From positions 1 through 64,000 of the forward strand of contig NZ_KE383924.1 in NCBI RefSeq assembly GCF_000422805.1: a stretch of 64,000 nt of DNA. Direction: 5' to 3'. The position numbers and the translations under genes were made by a program. A model generated the notes under the pieces. The model did no database searches, was not told the origin of the DNA, and saw nothing but the letters and a program-made list of their open reading frames with translations. This DNA comes from Nocardioides halotolerans DSM 19273. Lineage in GTDB: Bacteria > Actinomycetota > Actinomycetes > Propionibacteriales > Nocardioidaceae. Below, piece by piece: positions 17,718 through 25,925 of the stretch (positions within the stretch are counted from its first letter, which is position 1; every line of letters begins with the position of its first letter).

Positions 17718-17753
17718 GTGGTGTGAGACACCACGGATATCGTGGGGATATCC
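17718..17753. promoter_or_regulatory. Two adjacent palindromes between ndh and the ATP-binding regulator
   Basis: GTGGTGT-GAG-ACACCAC (17718-17734) is followed directly by GGATATC-GTGGG-GATATCC (17735-17753). Both are perfect 7-bp inverted repeats in the 293-bp gap between two divergent genes. They look like operator sites for one or two dimeric regulators. The rest of the gap (17592-17884) shows only a weak GCTGT/ACAGC repeat near 17830 and the ribosome site of the next gene. Confidence 0.45.
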
Positions 17754-17884
17754 TGTTCGGGCAACGGATTTCGCGGCTCCACCGATCCACTCGGAGGTTT
17801 GGTCGGTCCCGCACCGGGTAGACGCCCCTCAGCTGTCCAGTACAGCCAACTGGTCAGCGCAGTCGATTCCCTCCAGGAGACCCC

Positions 17885-18820
17885 GTGCCGCTCAACCGGC
17901 CACCCCTCGCCTTGGGCAGGGGCGCACGCGGCGTGCAGGACGCACGCCGCTGGGTCGGCGACCTCTGCGTCGAGATCGGCAGGCCCGAGCTGTCGGAGTG
18001 TGCGCAGCTGGGCGTCTCCGAGCTGGTCACCAACGCCCTGCTCCACGGCGAGCCGCCGATCACGGTGCGGGTCCGCGGCACCGTCGAGCATCCCCGGGTC
18101 GAGGTGCGCGACTCCTCCGTCGAGGCGCCGATCCTGCCGAGCGAGCCGCTCGACCGCCCCGAGACCGACGGCCTGCTGCTGACCTTCGGGCGCGGGCTCA
18201 GCATCGTCGCGCGGTGCTCCGAGGCCTGGGGCGCGGAGATCGAGGACGACGGCAAGGTGGTGTGGTTCGCCCCCGCCGCGGACTTCGCCGACGACCTGGG
18301 CGTCCCCGGTGTGATCACCGGCTTCGCGCACCGCGCCCCCACGCCGACCCGCGACCGGGTGCGCGTCCACGTCCTCGACGCCCCGCTGGCGCTGCACCTC
18401 GGGTTCCAGCACCACTTCCGCGAGCTGCGCCGCGAGGTGCGACTGCTGGCGCTCGCCCACGAGTCCGACTACCCGCTGGCGAAGAGCCTCTCCGACGTCT
18501 TCGGCTCCCTGGAGCGCCAGCTTCGCGACGGCATGGGCATCGAGCAGATCGAGGCCGCGCTGGCCGAGGGCAAGGAGTCGACCGACCTGGTCGTGCACCT
18601 GCCGCGCGCGACGGCCTCGACGCTGACGCGCTTCCTCGAGCTGCTCGACCTCGCCGACGACTTCTGTCGCGCCCAGCGGCTGCTGTCGCTGGCCCGCAGC
18701 CCCGAGCAGCGCCGCTTCCAGATCTGGTTCCTCTCCGAGTTCGTCCGGCAGACCGACGGCGCCCCACCGGTCTCGTGGCTCGAGGTGCGGTCCAACGGCC
18801 ACGCCGACGTCGCCACCTGA
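17885..18820 (+). CDS. ATP-binding protein of the anti-sigma regulatory-factor type
   Basis: The 311-aa protein has an N-terminal HATPase_c_2 fold (about residues 10-130) with ELVTNALLHGEPP as the N-box. This is the RsbW/SpoIIAB-like class abundant in actinobacteria. The C-terminal 170 residues are mostly helical and carry no kinase, phosphatase or GAF motif that I recognise. It could act as an anti-sigma or switch protein. AGGAG at 17874-17878 supports GTG 17885. It sits 22 bp before crcB. Confidence 0.75.
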   Translation: MPLNRPPLALGRGARGVQDARRWVGDLCVEIGRPELSECAQLGVSELVTNALLHGEPPITVRVRGTVEHPRVEVRDSSVEAPILPSEPLDRPETDGLLLTFGRGLSIVARCSEAWGAEIEDDGKVVWFAPAADFADDLGVPGVITGFAHRAPTPTRDRVRVHVLDAPLALHLGFQHHFRELRREVRLLALAHESDYPLAKSLSDVFGSLERQLRDGMGIEQIEAALAEGKESTDLVVHLPRATASTLTRFLELLDLADDFCRAQRLLSLARSPEQRRFQIWFLSEFVRQTDGAPPVSWLEVRSNGHADVAT

Positions 18821-18842
18821 CGCCTGGGCCTAGCCTCTGCGG

Positions 18843-19238
18843 GTGACCTATCTGGCCGTGGCGCTCGGGGGTGCCCTGGGCGCGGTGCTGAGATGGGCCC
18901 TCGGTGACGCCGTTCCCGACGGCGGAGGCTTCCCGTGGACGACGTTCGCCGTCAACGTCTCCGGGTCGCTGCTGCTCGCGGTGCTGCCGGCCCTGGCAGC
19001 CGTGCGCCGTCGCCACGTGCTCGCCGCCGGCCTGGGACCGGGCCTGCTCGGCGGCTACACGACGCTGTCGGCGTACTCCGAGCAGACCCGCACCCTGCTC
19101 GCCGCCGGTGACGCGGCCACCGCGCTGCTCTACCTGGTCGGCACGCTGGGCGCCTGCCTCGTCGCGGTCGCGGCCGTGAGCCTGGTCGTGCCGCGTGCGG
19201 CGGGCGACGAGTTCGCGGCCGAGGGCGGCGACGAGTGA
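18843..19238 (+). CDS. crcB: Fluoride channel CrcB/Fluc, first subunit
   Basis: The 131-aa four-helix protein has GALGAVLRW, TFAVNVSGS and GGYTTLSAYSEQ, the core motifs of Fluc fluoride channels. It overlaps the next crcB gene by 4 bp. Paired genes suggest a heterodimer of antiparallel subunits. No fluoride riboswitch fits in the 22 bp upstream. The polar tail (GDEFAAEGGDE) is short. Confidence 0.9.
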   Translation: MTYLAVALGGALGAVLRWALGDAVPDGGGFPWTTFAVNVSGSLLLAVLPALAAVRRRHVLAAGLGPGLLGGYTTLSAYSEQTRTLLAAGDAATALLYLVGTLGACLVAVAAVSLVVPRAAGDEFAAEGGDE

Positions 19239-19567
19239 CGCCGCTGCTGGTCGCGCTGGGCGCGGCGGTCGGCGCCCCGCTCCGCTTCGCGGTCGCGAGC
19301 GCGCTCGACGCTGAGCGGTTTCCTCGCGGGACCCTGGCCGTCAACGTCGTCGGATCGTTCCTCCTCGGCCTGCTCGTCGCGGCCGGCGCGTCCGGGCACT
19401 GGGCGGCGCTGCTCGGCACCGGCTTCTGCGGCGGGTTCACGACCTACTCGGCGTTCGCGGTGCAGACCCACCGCCTGGGGTGGCGGCGCGGGGCGGCGTA
19501 CGCCGTGCTGACCATCGGGCTCTCGCTCGCCGCCTGCGCACTCGGCGTGGTCGTCGCTCAGGCGTAG
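19235..19567 (+). CDS. crcB: Fluoride channel CrcB/Fluc, second subunit
   Basis: The 110-aa four-helix protein has GAAVGAPLRF, TLAVNVVGSF and GFCGGFTTYSAFAVQ. GTG 19235 overlaps the preceding crcB stop (GTGA), so the two are coupled. Together they export fluoride. It converges with the metallopeptidase gene, with the 3' ends overlapping by 10 bp. Confidence 0.92.
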   Translation: MTPLLVALGAAVGAPLRFAVASALDAERFPRGTLAVNVVGSFLLGLLVAAGASGHWAALLGTGFCGGFTTYSAFAVQTHRLGWRRGAAYAVLTIGLSLAACALGVVVAQA

Positions 19568-19914
19568 CCCAGCTCGTGCAGTCGGCGGTCGTCGATCCCG
19601 AAGTGGTGCGCGATCTCGTGCACGACCGTGATCCGGACCTCCTCGACGAGCTGCTCCTCGCTGTCGCAGAAGTCCAGCAACGGCCCGCGGAAGACGAAGA
19701 TCCGGTCGGGCAGCTGCGGCAGCAGCGAGCCGTCGCGCTCGGTGAGCGCCACGCCGTCGTAGAGCCCGAGCAGGTCGTCGGGCTCGCCCTCGGGCGGCTC
19801 GTCCTCGACGAGCACGACCACGTTGCGCACCAGCCGGGCCAGCTCGTCGGGGATGCCGTCGAGTGCCCGGTCGACGAGCGCGTCGAACCGGTCCGCCTCC
19901 ATGTCGATCGGCAT
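19558..19914 (-). CDS. Small zincin-like metallopeptidase
   Basis: The 118-aa cytoplasmic protein carries HEIAHHFGI, an HExxH zinc-peptidase motif with a following His, near residues 101-109, plus an acidic EEQLVEEVRITVVHE stretch just before. It matches the short actinobacterial metallopeptidase family related to possible acetylmuramate/peptidase modulators. Substrate unknown. ATG 19914 (MPIDMEAD) is chosen; the frame is open to 20031 but runs into the tRNA-Asp gene. Confidence 0.8.
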   Translation of the reverse strand: MPIDMEADRFDALVDRALDGIPDELARLVRNVVVLVEDEPPEGEPDDLLGLYDGVALTERDGSLLPQLPDRIFVFRGPLLDFCDSEEQLVEEVRITVVHEIAHHFGIDDRRLHELGYA

Positions 19915-19940
19915 GCGGTCATTGTGGCCGACGCACGAAA

Positions 19941-19964
19941 CCCTCATCCGGACTCGGATGAGGG
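19941..19964 (-). terminator. Rho-independent terminator of tRNA-Asp
   Basis: CCCTCATCCG pairs with CGGATGAGGG (10 bp, 4-nt loop). On the minus strand it follows the tRNA-Asp 3' end by about 9 nt and is followed by TTTCG. Confidence 0.7.
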
Positions 19965-19972
19965 TGTGGTGG

Positions 19973-20046
19973 CGACCCCGACGGGACTCGAACCCGCGGC
20001 CTCCGCCGTGACAGGGCGGCGCGCTAACCAACTGCGCTACGGGGCC
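19973..20046 (-). tRNA. tRNA-Asp (GTC)
   Basis: The 74-nt gene folds as a standard cloverleaf: acceptor GGCCCCG/CGGGGTC, D-arm GCGC/GCGC, anticodon stem CCGCC/GGCGG with loop CTGTCAC (anticodon GTC), and T-arm GCGGG/CCCGT with TTCGAGT. No CCA is encoded. It belongs to a tRNA neighbourhood with tRNA-Glu and tRNA-Phe about 1.7 kb away. Confidence 0.97.
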
Positions 20047-20128
20047 AGGCTGCTCCCGACCTCGCGGCCGTGAAGCGGTGCGACTCTAACGTACCGGGAG
20101 AGGTCGGTCCCAATCGTCGGAACGCGGG

Positions 20129-20797
20129 CTACTCCTCCGGCTCGGAGCGGTGCACCAGCGACGGGTCCGCCACCCGGGCCAGGGCCGCCGCCGACTCGCT
20201 CCGCGTGACGCCGTGCTCCTGAAGCACCGGCTCCAACCGGTCGTAGAGCACGTCCGCGTCGCCGATGAACCTCGGGAAGGGCAGGAAGTAGATCGGCACG
20301 TCGTGCTCCACCAGCGACCAGACGAGCTGGTAGAGCTTCACCCCGAGCTGGCGGCGCTGCTGCTTGACGTCGCGGAACCCGCGCTGCATGCCGCCCGCCT
20401 GGCGGTTGTAGTCGAGCCCCGCCGCGGCAGCGCGCTCCGACGCGCGGCGGCGGCTCTCCGCGGCGTCCTGGAGGTGGCGCATCGGGATGATGCACGCGGA
20501 GACCCGGAGCTCGCCGCTCGCGAGGTAGGGACCCAGCTTGTCGTCGAAGTACGGCGACTTCGACACGTAGGGCATCGTGACGCCGCGCCCCAGCGTCCTG
20601 CCGAGGGAGTGCTCGAGGCCACCGCGCGAGATCGGGTCGACCCGGGTCAGCGCGGTGTCGAGGTCGAACCCGGTGTCGAAGCCCAATGCCGTGAAGTACT
20701 GCACGAGCACCGTGGTGCCGGCTCGGCCCGGCCCGCCGATCAGGATGTGACCCCCGGAGGCGTCCCGCCGGTCGCGGATCTCGGACGGGGCACTCAC
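20129..20797 (-). CDS. Sulfotransferase-like P-loop protein
   Basis: The 222-aa protein begins, after a short polar leader, with ILIGGPGRAGTTVLVQYF, a P-loop close to the PAPS-binding loop of sulfotransferases (PRSGTT). A second region, VSACIIPMRHLQDAAESRRR, resembles the 3'-phosphate loop (RxPxxxxxS). The acceptor is unknown. Starting codon is GTG 20797. It stands alone between the tRNA-Asp gene and a secreted protein, both on its strand. Confidence 0.6.
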   Translation of the reverse strand: MSAPSEIRDRRDASGGHILIGGPGRAGTTVLVQYFTALGFDTGFDLDTALTRVDPISRGGLEHSLGRTLGRGVTMPYVSKSPYFDDKLGPYLASGELRVSACIIPMRHLQDAAESRRRASERAAAAGLDYNRQAGGMQRGFRDVKQQRRQLGVKLYQLVWSLVEHDVPIYFLPFPRFIGDADVLYDRLEPVLQEHGVTRSESAAALARVADPSLVHRSEPEE

Positions 20798-20850
20798 GAT
20801 TTCGATGCTATCGGTGGGTACCCCGGCGCTGGACTGCCCCGCGGTCGGCG

Positions 20851-21489
20851 TCAGCCTCCGAACTGCTCCAGCTGCCCGGTGGCGAAGCAGTCGTCGGTGC
20901 CGCCGAAGCCGTTCTGGCTGTAGAACGCCTCCAGCTCGACCCGAGTCACGCGGCCCGACGCCTCGCGGACGGTCGCGTGGACGACCTGGTGGGGCACCAC
21001 CCCCGCGGACCCGCCGCCGCCGAACCCGAGGCGTACGAAGCTGCTGGAGCCAGCCGGCACGGACACGACGCCGACCATCGGCGGCGCCGGGTCGCTGCCG
21101 CGACGGGTCGCGATCTGCAGCCCGCCGGCCGTGCAGAGGAGCTCGACCTGGGTGCCCTGGATGTCCACGGGGTAGACCGCGGGATCACCCTCCTCGAGCG
21201 CGTACGACAGGGGCGTGGTGGTGACGCCGTTGACGGACCCCGTCACCGGCCCGGTGACCGGCCCGGTGACCGAGGACGCGGACTTCGCGGTGTCGGCGCT
21301 GCCCGCGGTGGTCGCCCGGTCGGCCACTGCGGCGCGCTGCACGCTCAGCGTGGGCGCCTGCTTCTTGATGACCTTGGCCGCGATCTTCTTGACCGCCGAC
21401 CTGGTCAGCGGACCGGCAGCGCCGGCGCTCCCGGCCCAACCGACGACCAGCAGCAGCATGCAGACCAGCACCACCCGCAACGAACGCAC
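20851..21489 (-). CDS. Secreted hypothetical protein
   Basis: The 212-aa protein has a Sec signal (hydrophobic residues 5-20, cleavage likely after GSAGAAG), then a helical Lys/Ala segment (SAVKKIAAKVIKK) of a type often seen in actinobacterial surface proteins. A Val-Thr-Gly-Pro repeat (VTGPVTGPVTG) follows, then a compact beta domain with two Cys pairs (LLCTAG, DDCFAT). GGGAGG before GTG 21489 supports the start. Function unknown. Confidence 0.7.
   Translation of the reverse strand: MRSLRVVLVCMLLLVVGWAGSAGAAGPLTRSAVKKIAAKVIKKQAPTLSVQRAAVADRATTAGSADTAKSASSVTGPVTGPVTGSVNGVTTTPLSYALEEGDPAVYPVDIQGTQVELLCTAGGLQIATRRGSDPAPPMVGVVSVPAGSSSFVRLGFGGGGSAGVVPHQVVHATVREASGRVTRVELEAFYSQNGFGGTDDCFATGQLEQFGG
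21241..21275. repeat. 12-bp in-frame repeat (VTGP)
   Basis: ACCGGCCCGGTG repeats in tandem and codes for the VTGP units of the secreted protein on the minus strand. Each unit contains the palindrome CCGGGCCGG-like core. Confidence 0.6.
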
Positions 21490-21619
21490 CGAAAGACCTC
21501 CCCTGGACCGGACGACGGACGCAGATCCTGCCGGTGGCCGTGGGCGGCGTGCCTCGCCCGTTCGGGTGAGACCTCGCGAACGACCTCGAGCGGCACCAGG
21601 CCGGACTGCTCTCCAGTGG

Positions 21620-21700
21620 CACCCCCAACGGGATTCGAACCCGTGCTACCGCCGTGAAAGGGCGGGGTCGCTGATGACCCGCCCGCTAGACGATGGGGGC
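21620..21700 (-). tRNA. tRNA-Glu (TTC) copy with an enlarged D-loop
   Basis: The acceptor, anticodon (CTTTCAC, TTC) and T-arms are identical to the tRNA-Glu 16 bp away. The D-arm, however, is 8 nt longer: between GTC and GAC there are 19 nt rather than 11. The extra sequence lets GGGTC pair with GACCC, and GGGCGGGTC with GACCCCGCCC, the latter drawing in the 5' half of the anticodon stem. The gene is 81 nt against 73. It may be a degenerate duplicate, a pseudogene or a specialised form. Confidence 0.75.
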
Positions 21701-21716
21701 CGGACTGCTCCAGTGG

Positions 21717-21789
21717 CACCCCCAACGGGATTCGAACCCGTGCTACCGCCGTGAAAGGGCGGGGTCCTGGGCCGCTAGACGATGGGGGC
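21717..21789 (-). tRNA. tRNA-Glu (TTC)
   Basis: A normal 73-nt cloverleaf: acceptor GCCCCCA/TGGGGGT, D-arm GTC-11 nt-GAC, anticodon stem CCGCC/GGCGG with loop CTTTCAC (TTC), T-arm ACGGG/CCCGT with TTCGAAT. It is the upstream copy of a tandem pair on the minus strand. Confidence 0.97.
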
Positions 21790-21861
21790 CGGACTGCCCG
21801 GCAAGCGTAGAGGACACGATTCGGAGTCAGCGATTCCACTCCGGTAGGGTGAGCGCCGCTC

Positions 21862-21935
21862 GGGCAGGTAGCTCAGTTGGTACGAGCGTCCGCCTGAAAA
21901 GTGGAAGGTCGGCGGTTCGACCCCGCCCCTGCCCA
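21862..21935 (+). tRNA. tRNA-Phe (GAA)
   Basis: The 74-nt gene has acceptor GGGCAGG/CCTGCCC, D-arm GCTC/GAGC, anticodon stem TCCGC/GTGGA with loop CTGAAAA (GAA) and T-arm GGCGG/CCGCC. It is divergent from the tRNA-Glu pair by 72 bp. Confidence 0.97.
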
Positions 21936-21945
21936 CGAGCATCGA

Positions 21946-21975
21946 GGGCCCCACCGGCGTGCCGGTGGGGCCCTT
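21946..21975. terminator. Strong bidirectional terminator
   Basis: GGGCCCCACCGG and CCGGTGGGGCCC form a perfect 12-bp stem with a CGTG loop, followed by TT. It lies 10 bp after tRNA-Phe and 11 bp after the end of the convergent regulator gene. Confidence 0.85.
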
Positions 21976-21985
21976 GCCGTGCCCG

Positions 21986-22951
21986 TCACACCCAGCCGCG
22001 CCGGACGGCCTGCATGCCGGCCTGGAAGCGGGTCTCCGCGTCGAGGAGCTCCATGAGGTGCCGCATCCGGCGGCGCAGCGTGCGGACGCCGATGCCGAGC
22101 TCGCGCGCGATCGCCTCGTCCTTGGCGCCGCTCACGAGGAGGGACAGCACCGCGCGGTCCTGCTCGGTGAGCGACGCGGGCGGCGCCGTGCCGCCCAGGG
22201 GGATCGCCCGCTCCCAGAACACCTCGAAGAGCGCCACCATGGCGTCGAGCAGGGTCGACCGGTGGATGACCGCGGTCTGCGCGAGCGCCCGGTCGAGGGT
22301 CAGGGGCAGCAGGGCGGTCCGGCGGTCGACGACCACGAGCTTGAGGGACAGCCCGGGCAGTACGCGCGCCACCTCGCCGGCCGACACCAGCGCCTCCACG
22401 TGGGCGCGGGCGCCCGGCCGCTCCAGCGACTCGGGGGCGTAGAGGGTGCGCCACCGCACGCCGCGGCGCAGAACCGGCGCCTGCTCGGGGTTGTCGGGCG
22501 GCGCGGCGTAGGGAGGACGGTCGAGGAGCAGCAGCTCCTCGCGGCAGCTCGCCTGGAGCTCCTGGAACCGCCGGGCGGCCGCCTGCTCCCCTGTCAGGAT
22601 CTCGACCAGCTCGCGCGGGTCGTCGCGCCGGCTGGTCTGGTAGTCCTCGACCAGCTCCGACACGGCCGCGCGCACCTGCAGCAGGCGGTGCTCCTGCGCC
22701 TGCACCAGCGACTCCAGGGCGAGATCGGGTACGACGGCGACCACGCGCTGCGGGCGACCGGCCGTCCGGCTCACCAGCCCCAGCGACTCCAGCCTCCGCA
22801 GCGCCGCGGTGACGCTGCCCGGACGGATCCGGGCCGAGGCCGCGAGCTGGGTGCGGGTCGCGTCCGGCGTCGCGAGCAGGGCGCGGTAGACCCGCTCCTC
22901 GAGCTCGGAGACCCCCAGCGGCGCCAGCAGCCCCGGGTCGGTCTCCACCAT
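21986..22951 (-). CDS. TrmB-type/LuxR-type dual-HTH transcriptional regulator
   Basis: The 321-aa protein has an N-terminal TrmB-like winged helix (about residues 12-75, EERVYRALLATPDATRTQLA), a coiled middle domain, and a C-terminal LuxR helix-turn-helix (about 255-310, DEAIARELGIGVRTLRRRM). This dual-HTH layout is common in actinobacteria, but the signal is unknown. ATG 22951 has GAGGTGG about 3 nt upstream. It is divergent from the kelch-protein gene by 133 bp, so that gene is a plausible target. Confidence 0.8.
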   Translation of the reverse strand: MVETDPGLLAPLGVSELEERVYRALLATPDATRTQLAASARIRPGSVTAALRRLESLGLVSRTAGRPQRVVAVVPDLALESLVQAQEHRLLQVRAAVSELVEDYQTSRRDDPRELVEILTGEQAAARRFQELQASCREELLLLDRPPYAAPPDNPEQAPVLRRGVRWRTLYAPESLERPGARAHVEALVSAGEVARVLPGLSLKLVVVDRRTALLPLTLDRALAQTAVIHRSTLLDAMVALFEVFWERAIPLGGTAPPASLTEQDRAVLSLLVSGAKDEAIARELGIGVRTLRRRMRHLMELLDAETRFQAGMQAVRRGWV

Positions 22952-23084
22952 CCACCTCGCCTCGTGGCCGCATCCGGCCGGCGACCGGTTGCGGCCACCG
23001 AACTCCATGGAGTCGGGACCCCGCGCCGTGTCAGGGTCACGGGGCACCGTCCCCCGCTCTACCCACCCTCTCGGGAGCCGAACC

Positions 23085-25832
23085 ATGCTGCACGCCCGCC
23101 TCGTCCTCGTCACGCCCGCCGCCCTGCTCGTCGCCCTGCTCGTCGGGCTGCTCGCCACCACGGCCGGGCCCGGCGCCGCGTCGGCCGCCCAGGCGTCGGC
23201 CGGTGGCCCGGGAGCGCTGCACGGCCTGGTCGTCGACCACACGTCCGGCCAGCCCGTCGCGGGAGCGCATGTCACCCTGACCGGAGGCTCCTCCCAGCCG
23301 ACCGAGGCCCAGACCGGCGAGGACGGGCGGTACGTCGTGCAGCTCGTGCCGGGCGACTACGACCTGCTCGTCACGGCGTTCGGCTACACCGACGCTCGAG
23401 ACACGGTGCGGATGACCAACCGCGGCCTCCTGGCGCACCGCGCGGAGCTCGAGGTCGCGCCCGAGGTCGTGCTGCGGGGCCACGTGTCCGACGCCTCGGG
23501 CGCGGGCTGGCCCCTCTACGCGCACGTCGGGCTGCCCGGGACCTCGCTCGAGACGTTCACCGACCCGACGACCGGCGACTACCGCCTCCGCGTGCCGGGC
23601 GGGCACACCTACGACGTCGCGGTCGAGGCCGTCTACCCCGGCTACGAGACCCGGACGGATGCGGTGCGCGTCGACGGACGGACCACCCACGACGTCGGAC
23701 TGGGCGCGGACGCGGCCACCTGCACGGCGCCGGGCTACACCCGGGGCGACGGAGTCCGTGCGTCGTTCGACGGCGACACGGCTCCCGAGGGCTGGATGGT
23801 GGTCGACCACTTCGGCGGCGGGGTGCTGTGGCGCTTCGACGACCCGGCCCACCGCGGCAACCTCACCGGCGGTGCCGGAGGCTTCGCGACCGTCGACAGC
23901 ATCGACCAGACGACGTCGCTGCCGGACGTCTCACTGGTCTCCCCGGTCACCGACCTCAGCGCCGCCGACCACCCGGTGCTGGAGTTCGCGACCGAGCTGC
24001 TCACCGGCTTCCCGGCCATGGCCGAGGTGGAGCTGTCCGTCGACGCGGGCGCGACCTGGTCGCCCGTGTGGTCGACGCAGGCGAGCCTGCCCGGTCCGCA
24101 GACCGTGCGGGTCCCGCTCCCCGACGCGGCCGGCGCGGCCCAGGCACAGATCCGCTTCCACTACCTGCGCGGCCCCGGCCGGTGGTGGTGGCAGGTCGAC
24201 GACGTCTTCCTCGGAGACGCGACCTGCGCGGCGACGCCCGGCGGGCTGGTCGTGGGAAGCACTCGCAGCTCGCTGACCGGGCGCGCACTGGACGACGTCG
24301 CGGTGGCGGTCGACGGCCCAGCCCCGTTCGCCACCACGAGCCACGCGACGCCGGACGACCCGCGGCTCGCGGACGGCTTCTACTGGCTCGTCACAGCGCC
24401 CGGGCAGCACCAGGTCACGGCGTCGGCGCCCGAGCACGCCGAGACCACCGAGGCGGTCGAGGTCGAGGCGGGCGACGTCCGTGACCTCGAGCTGCGGCTC
24501 GCGTCCGGTCGGCTCGTCGCGACGCCACGCACGATCCGGGTCGAGGTCGACCGCGGCCGGCAGGCGACCGCCCAGCTCACGGTGGTCAACACCGGTGATG
24601 CGCCGGCCACCTTCTCGCTCGAGGAGGTCGAGGGCGCACCGCCGCCCGCCACGCCACGCAGCACGACAGGAGCGGCGGTGCAGCGGGTGCCGGCGGACGT
24701 GTCGCCGCTGCCCGACCGCGGCGACGCGGGAGCCCAGCCGCCCGCACGACCCGCGCAGGCGGACGAGGCCGGCGACTGGCGCGACCTCGCGCCGTACCCC
24801 CTCGCCGTGCGCGACACGGTCGCGGGCAGCCTGGACGGGACGGTCTACTCGTTCGGCGGCTACGGTGCCGCGGCGCGCGCAGCGCTGACCTCGTCGTTCC
24901 GCTACGACGCCGAGGGCGACCACTGGGTGCCGATCGCGGACCTGCCCCAGCCTCGGCAGCAGCCGTCCGGCGCCTTCATCGACGGCAGGTTCGTCCTCGC
25001 CGGTGGCTGGGGCGCCGACGAGCACCCGGTCGCCGAGACCGTCGTCTACGACCCCGTCACGGACTCCTGGTCGACGGCCGCCCCCAACCCGGCACCACTG
25101 GCCGCGTCGGGCACCGCGGTGCTGGACGGCGAGCTCTACGTGGTCGGCGGCTGCCTCGACAACGACTGCGGGCGCACCGACGTGCTCCGCTACGACCCCG
25201 AGGCGGACGCCTGGACGCGGCTCGCCGACTACCCGCAGAACACGGCCTGGACCTCCTGCGGCGGGATCCGCGGGAAGGTCTACTGCGCGGGTGGCATCGG
25301 GACGGGCGCCGACAAGTTCGCGGTGTTCGCCTACGACCCGCAGGCCGACTCGTGGACCCGCGTCGCGGACCTGCCGCTGGACATGTGGGCCAGCGCCTAC
25401 TCCGTCGTGGACGACCACCTGGTCGTCGTCGGCGGCGCGGCCGAGGACTCCTCCACGGTGACCAACGAGGGCTACTCCTACGACGCGGCCTCCGACAGCT
25501 GGTCGGCGCTCCCGCCGTCCCACCACGCGTTCCTGCGCGCCTCGGGCGCGTGTGGCTTCGTGAAGATCGGCGGCAAGCTCGAGGCCTGGGACGGCTTCCC
25601 CGACGTCGAGCTGCTGCCGGGCTACGACGACTGCCGGCCCTCCACCGACCTTCCCTGGGTGCAGGCAGGCCCCGACCGGGCCGTGGTCGGGCCGGGTGGG
25701 AGCACGCAGGTCCGGCTGGACGTCGACGCGACGGACCTCACGCCCGGCGTGCACGTGGCCTACCTGCGGGTGCGCGAGTCCACGCCGTTCGCCGTGAGGG
25801 ACGTCACGATCCGCGTGGTCGTCCGGCCCTGA
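23085..25832 (+). CDS. Large exported protein with carboxypeptidase-regulatory-like and kelch domains
   Basis: The 915-aa protein has a Sec signal (to about residue 37, AASAAQA). Two carboxypeptidase regulatory-like beta-sandwich units (GLVVDHTSGQPVAGAHVTL and the following block) lie at about 45-230. A MAM/discoidin-like jelly-roll with one disulfide is at about 235-420, another sandwich at 420-560, and a six-bladed kelch propeller at about 590-870. The blades show VYSFGGYG, FVLAGGWG, LYVVGGCLD and VYCAGGIG. A final sandwich follows. It is likely surface-bound or secreted and binds carbohydrate or protein; no catalytic site is visible. ATG 23085 has GGGAG upstream. Confidence 0.8.
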   Translation: MLHARLVLVTPAALLVALLVGLLATTAGPGAASAAQASAGGPGALHGLVVDHTSGQPVAGAHVTLTGGSSQPTEAQTGEDGRYVVQLVPGDYDLLVTAFGYTDARDTVRMTNRGLLAHRAELEVAPEVVLRGHVSDASGAGWPLYAHVGLPGTSLETFTDPTTGDYRLRVPGGHTYDVAVEAVYPGYETRTDAVRVDGRTTHDVGLGADAATCTAPGYTRGDGVRASFDGDTAPEGWMVVDHFGGGVLWRFDDPAHRGNLTGGAGGFATVDSIDQTTSLPDVSLVSPVTDLSAADHPVLEFATELLTGFPAMAEVELSVDAGATWSPVWSTQASLPGPQTVRVPLPDAAGAAQAQIRFHYLRGPGRWWWQVDDVFLGDATCAATPGGLVVGSTRSSLTGRALDDVAVAVDGPAPFATTSHATPDDPRLADGFYWLVTAPGQHQVTASAPEHAETTEAVEVEAGDVRDLELRLASGRLVATPRTIRVEVDRGRQATAQLTVVNTGDAPATFSLEEVEGAPPPATPRSTTGAAVQRVPADVSPLPDRGDAGAQPPARPAQADEAGDWRDLAPYPLAVRDTVAGSLDGTVYSFGGYGAAARAALTSSFRYDAEGDHWVPIADLPQPRQQPSGAFIDGRFVLAGGWGADEHPVAETVVYDPVTDSWSTAAPNPAPLAASGTAVLDGELYVVGGCLDNDCGRTDVLRYDPEADAWTRLADYPQNTAWTSCGGIRGKVYCAGGIGTGADKFAVFAYDPQADSWTRVADLPLDMWASAYSVVDDHLVVVGGAAEDSSTVTNEGYSYDAASDSWSALPPSHHAFLRASGACGFVKIGGKLEAWDGFPDVELLPGYDDCRPSTDLPWVQAGPDRAVVGPGGSTQVRLDVDATDLTPGVHVAYLRVRESTPFAVRDVTIRVVVRP

Positions 25833-25851
25833 CCCGGGCCGCTCCGTCGAA

Positions 25852-25871
25852 TTCGGGACCTTTGGCCCTCC
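25852..25871. promoter_or_regulatory. DosR/DevR-box-like sequence
   Basis: The 20-bp sequence TTCGGGACCTTTGGCCCTCC is close to the Dev box used by DosR/DevR regulators (GGGACTTnnGGCCCT form). It lies 55 bp before the ATG at 25926. No DosR homologue is in the window except a general NarL-type response regulator at 47929. It is a similarity by eye. Confidence 0.35.
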
Positions 25872-25925
25872 AGACCTGCCCGAGGGGCCCTGTCGCGCCG
25901 GTCTCCGCGACCGCAGGCTCGATGC

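Larger units (their letters stand above)
21603..21789. repeat. Tandem duplication carrying the two tRNA-Glu genes
   Basis: The segment GGACTGCTCCAGTGG plus the tRNA-Glu gene occurs twice in a row, and a third GGACTGC starts after the second copy. The flanks match apart from a 2-nt difference. The duplication and the odd D-arm of one copy are likely linked. Confidence 0.75.

Noticed and set aside
18820..18843. Fluoride riboswitch before crcB
   Set aside because: The gap is only 22 bp, too short for the aptamer.
19823..20011. A 62-codon frame over tRNA-Asp
   Set aside because: It reads through the tRNA gene and has no ribosome site.
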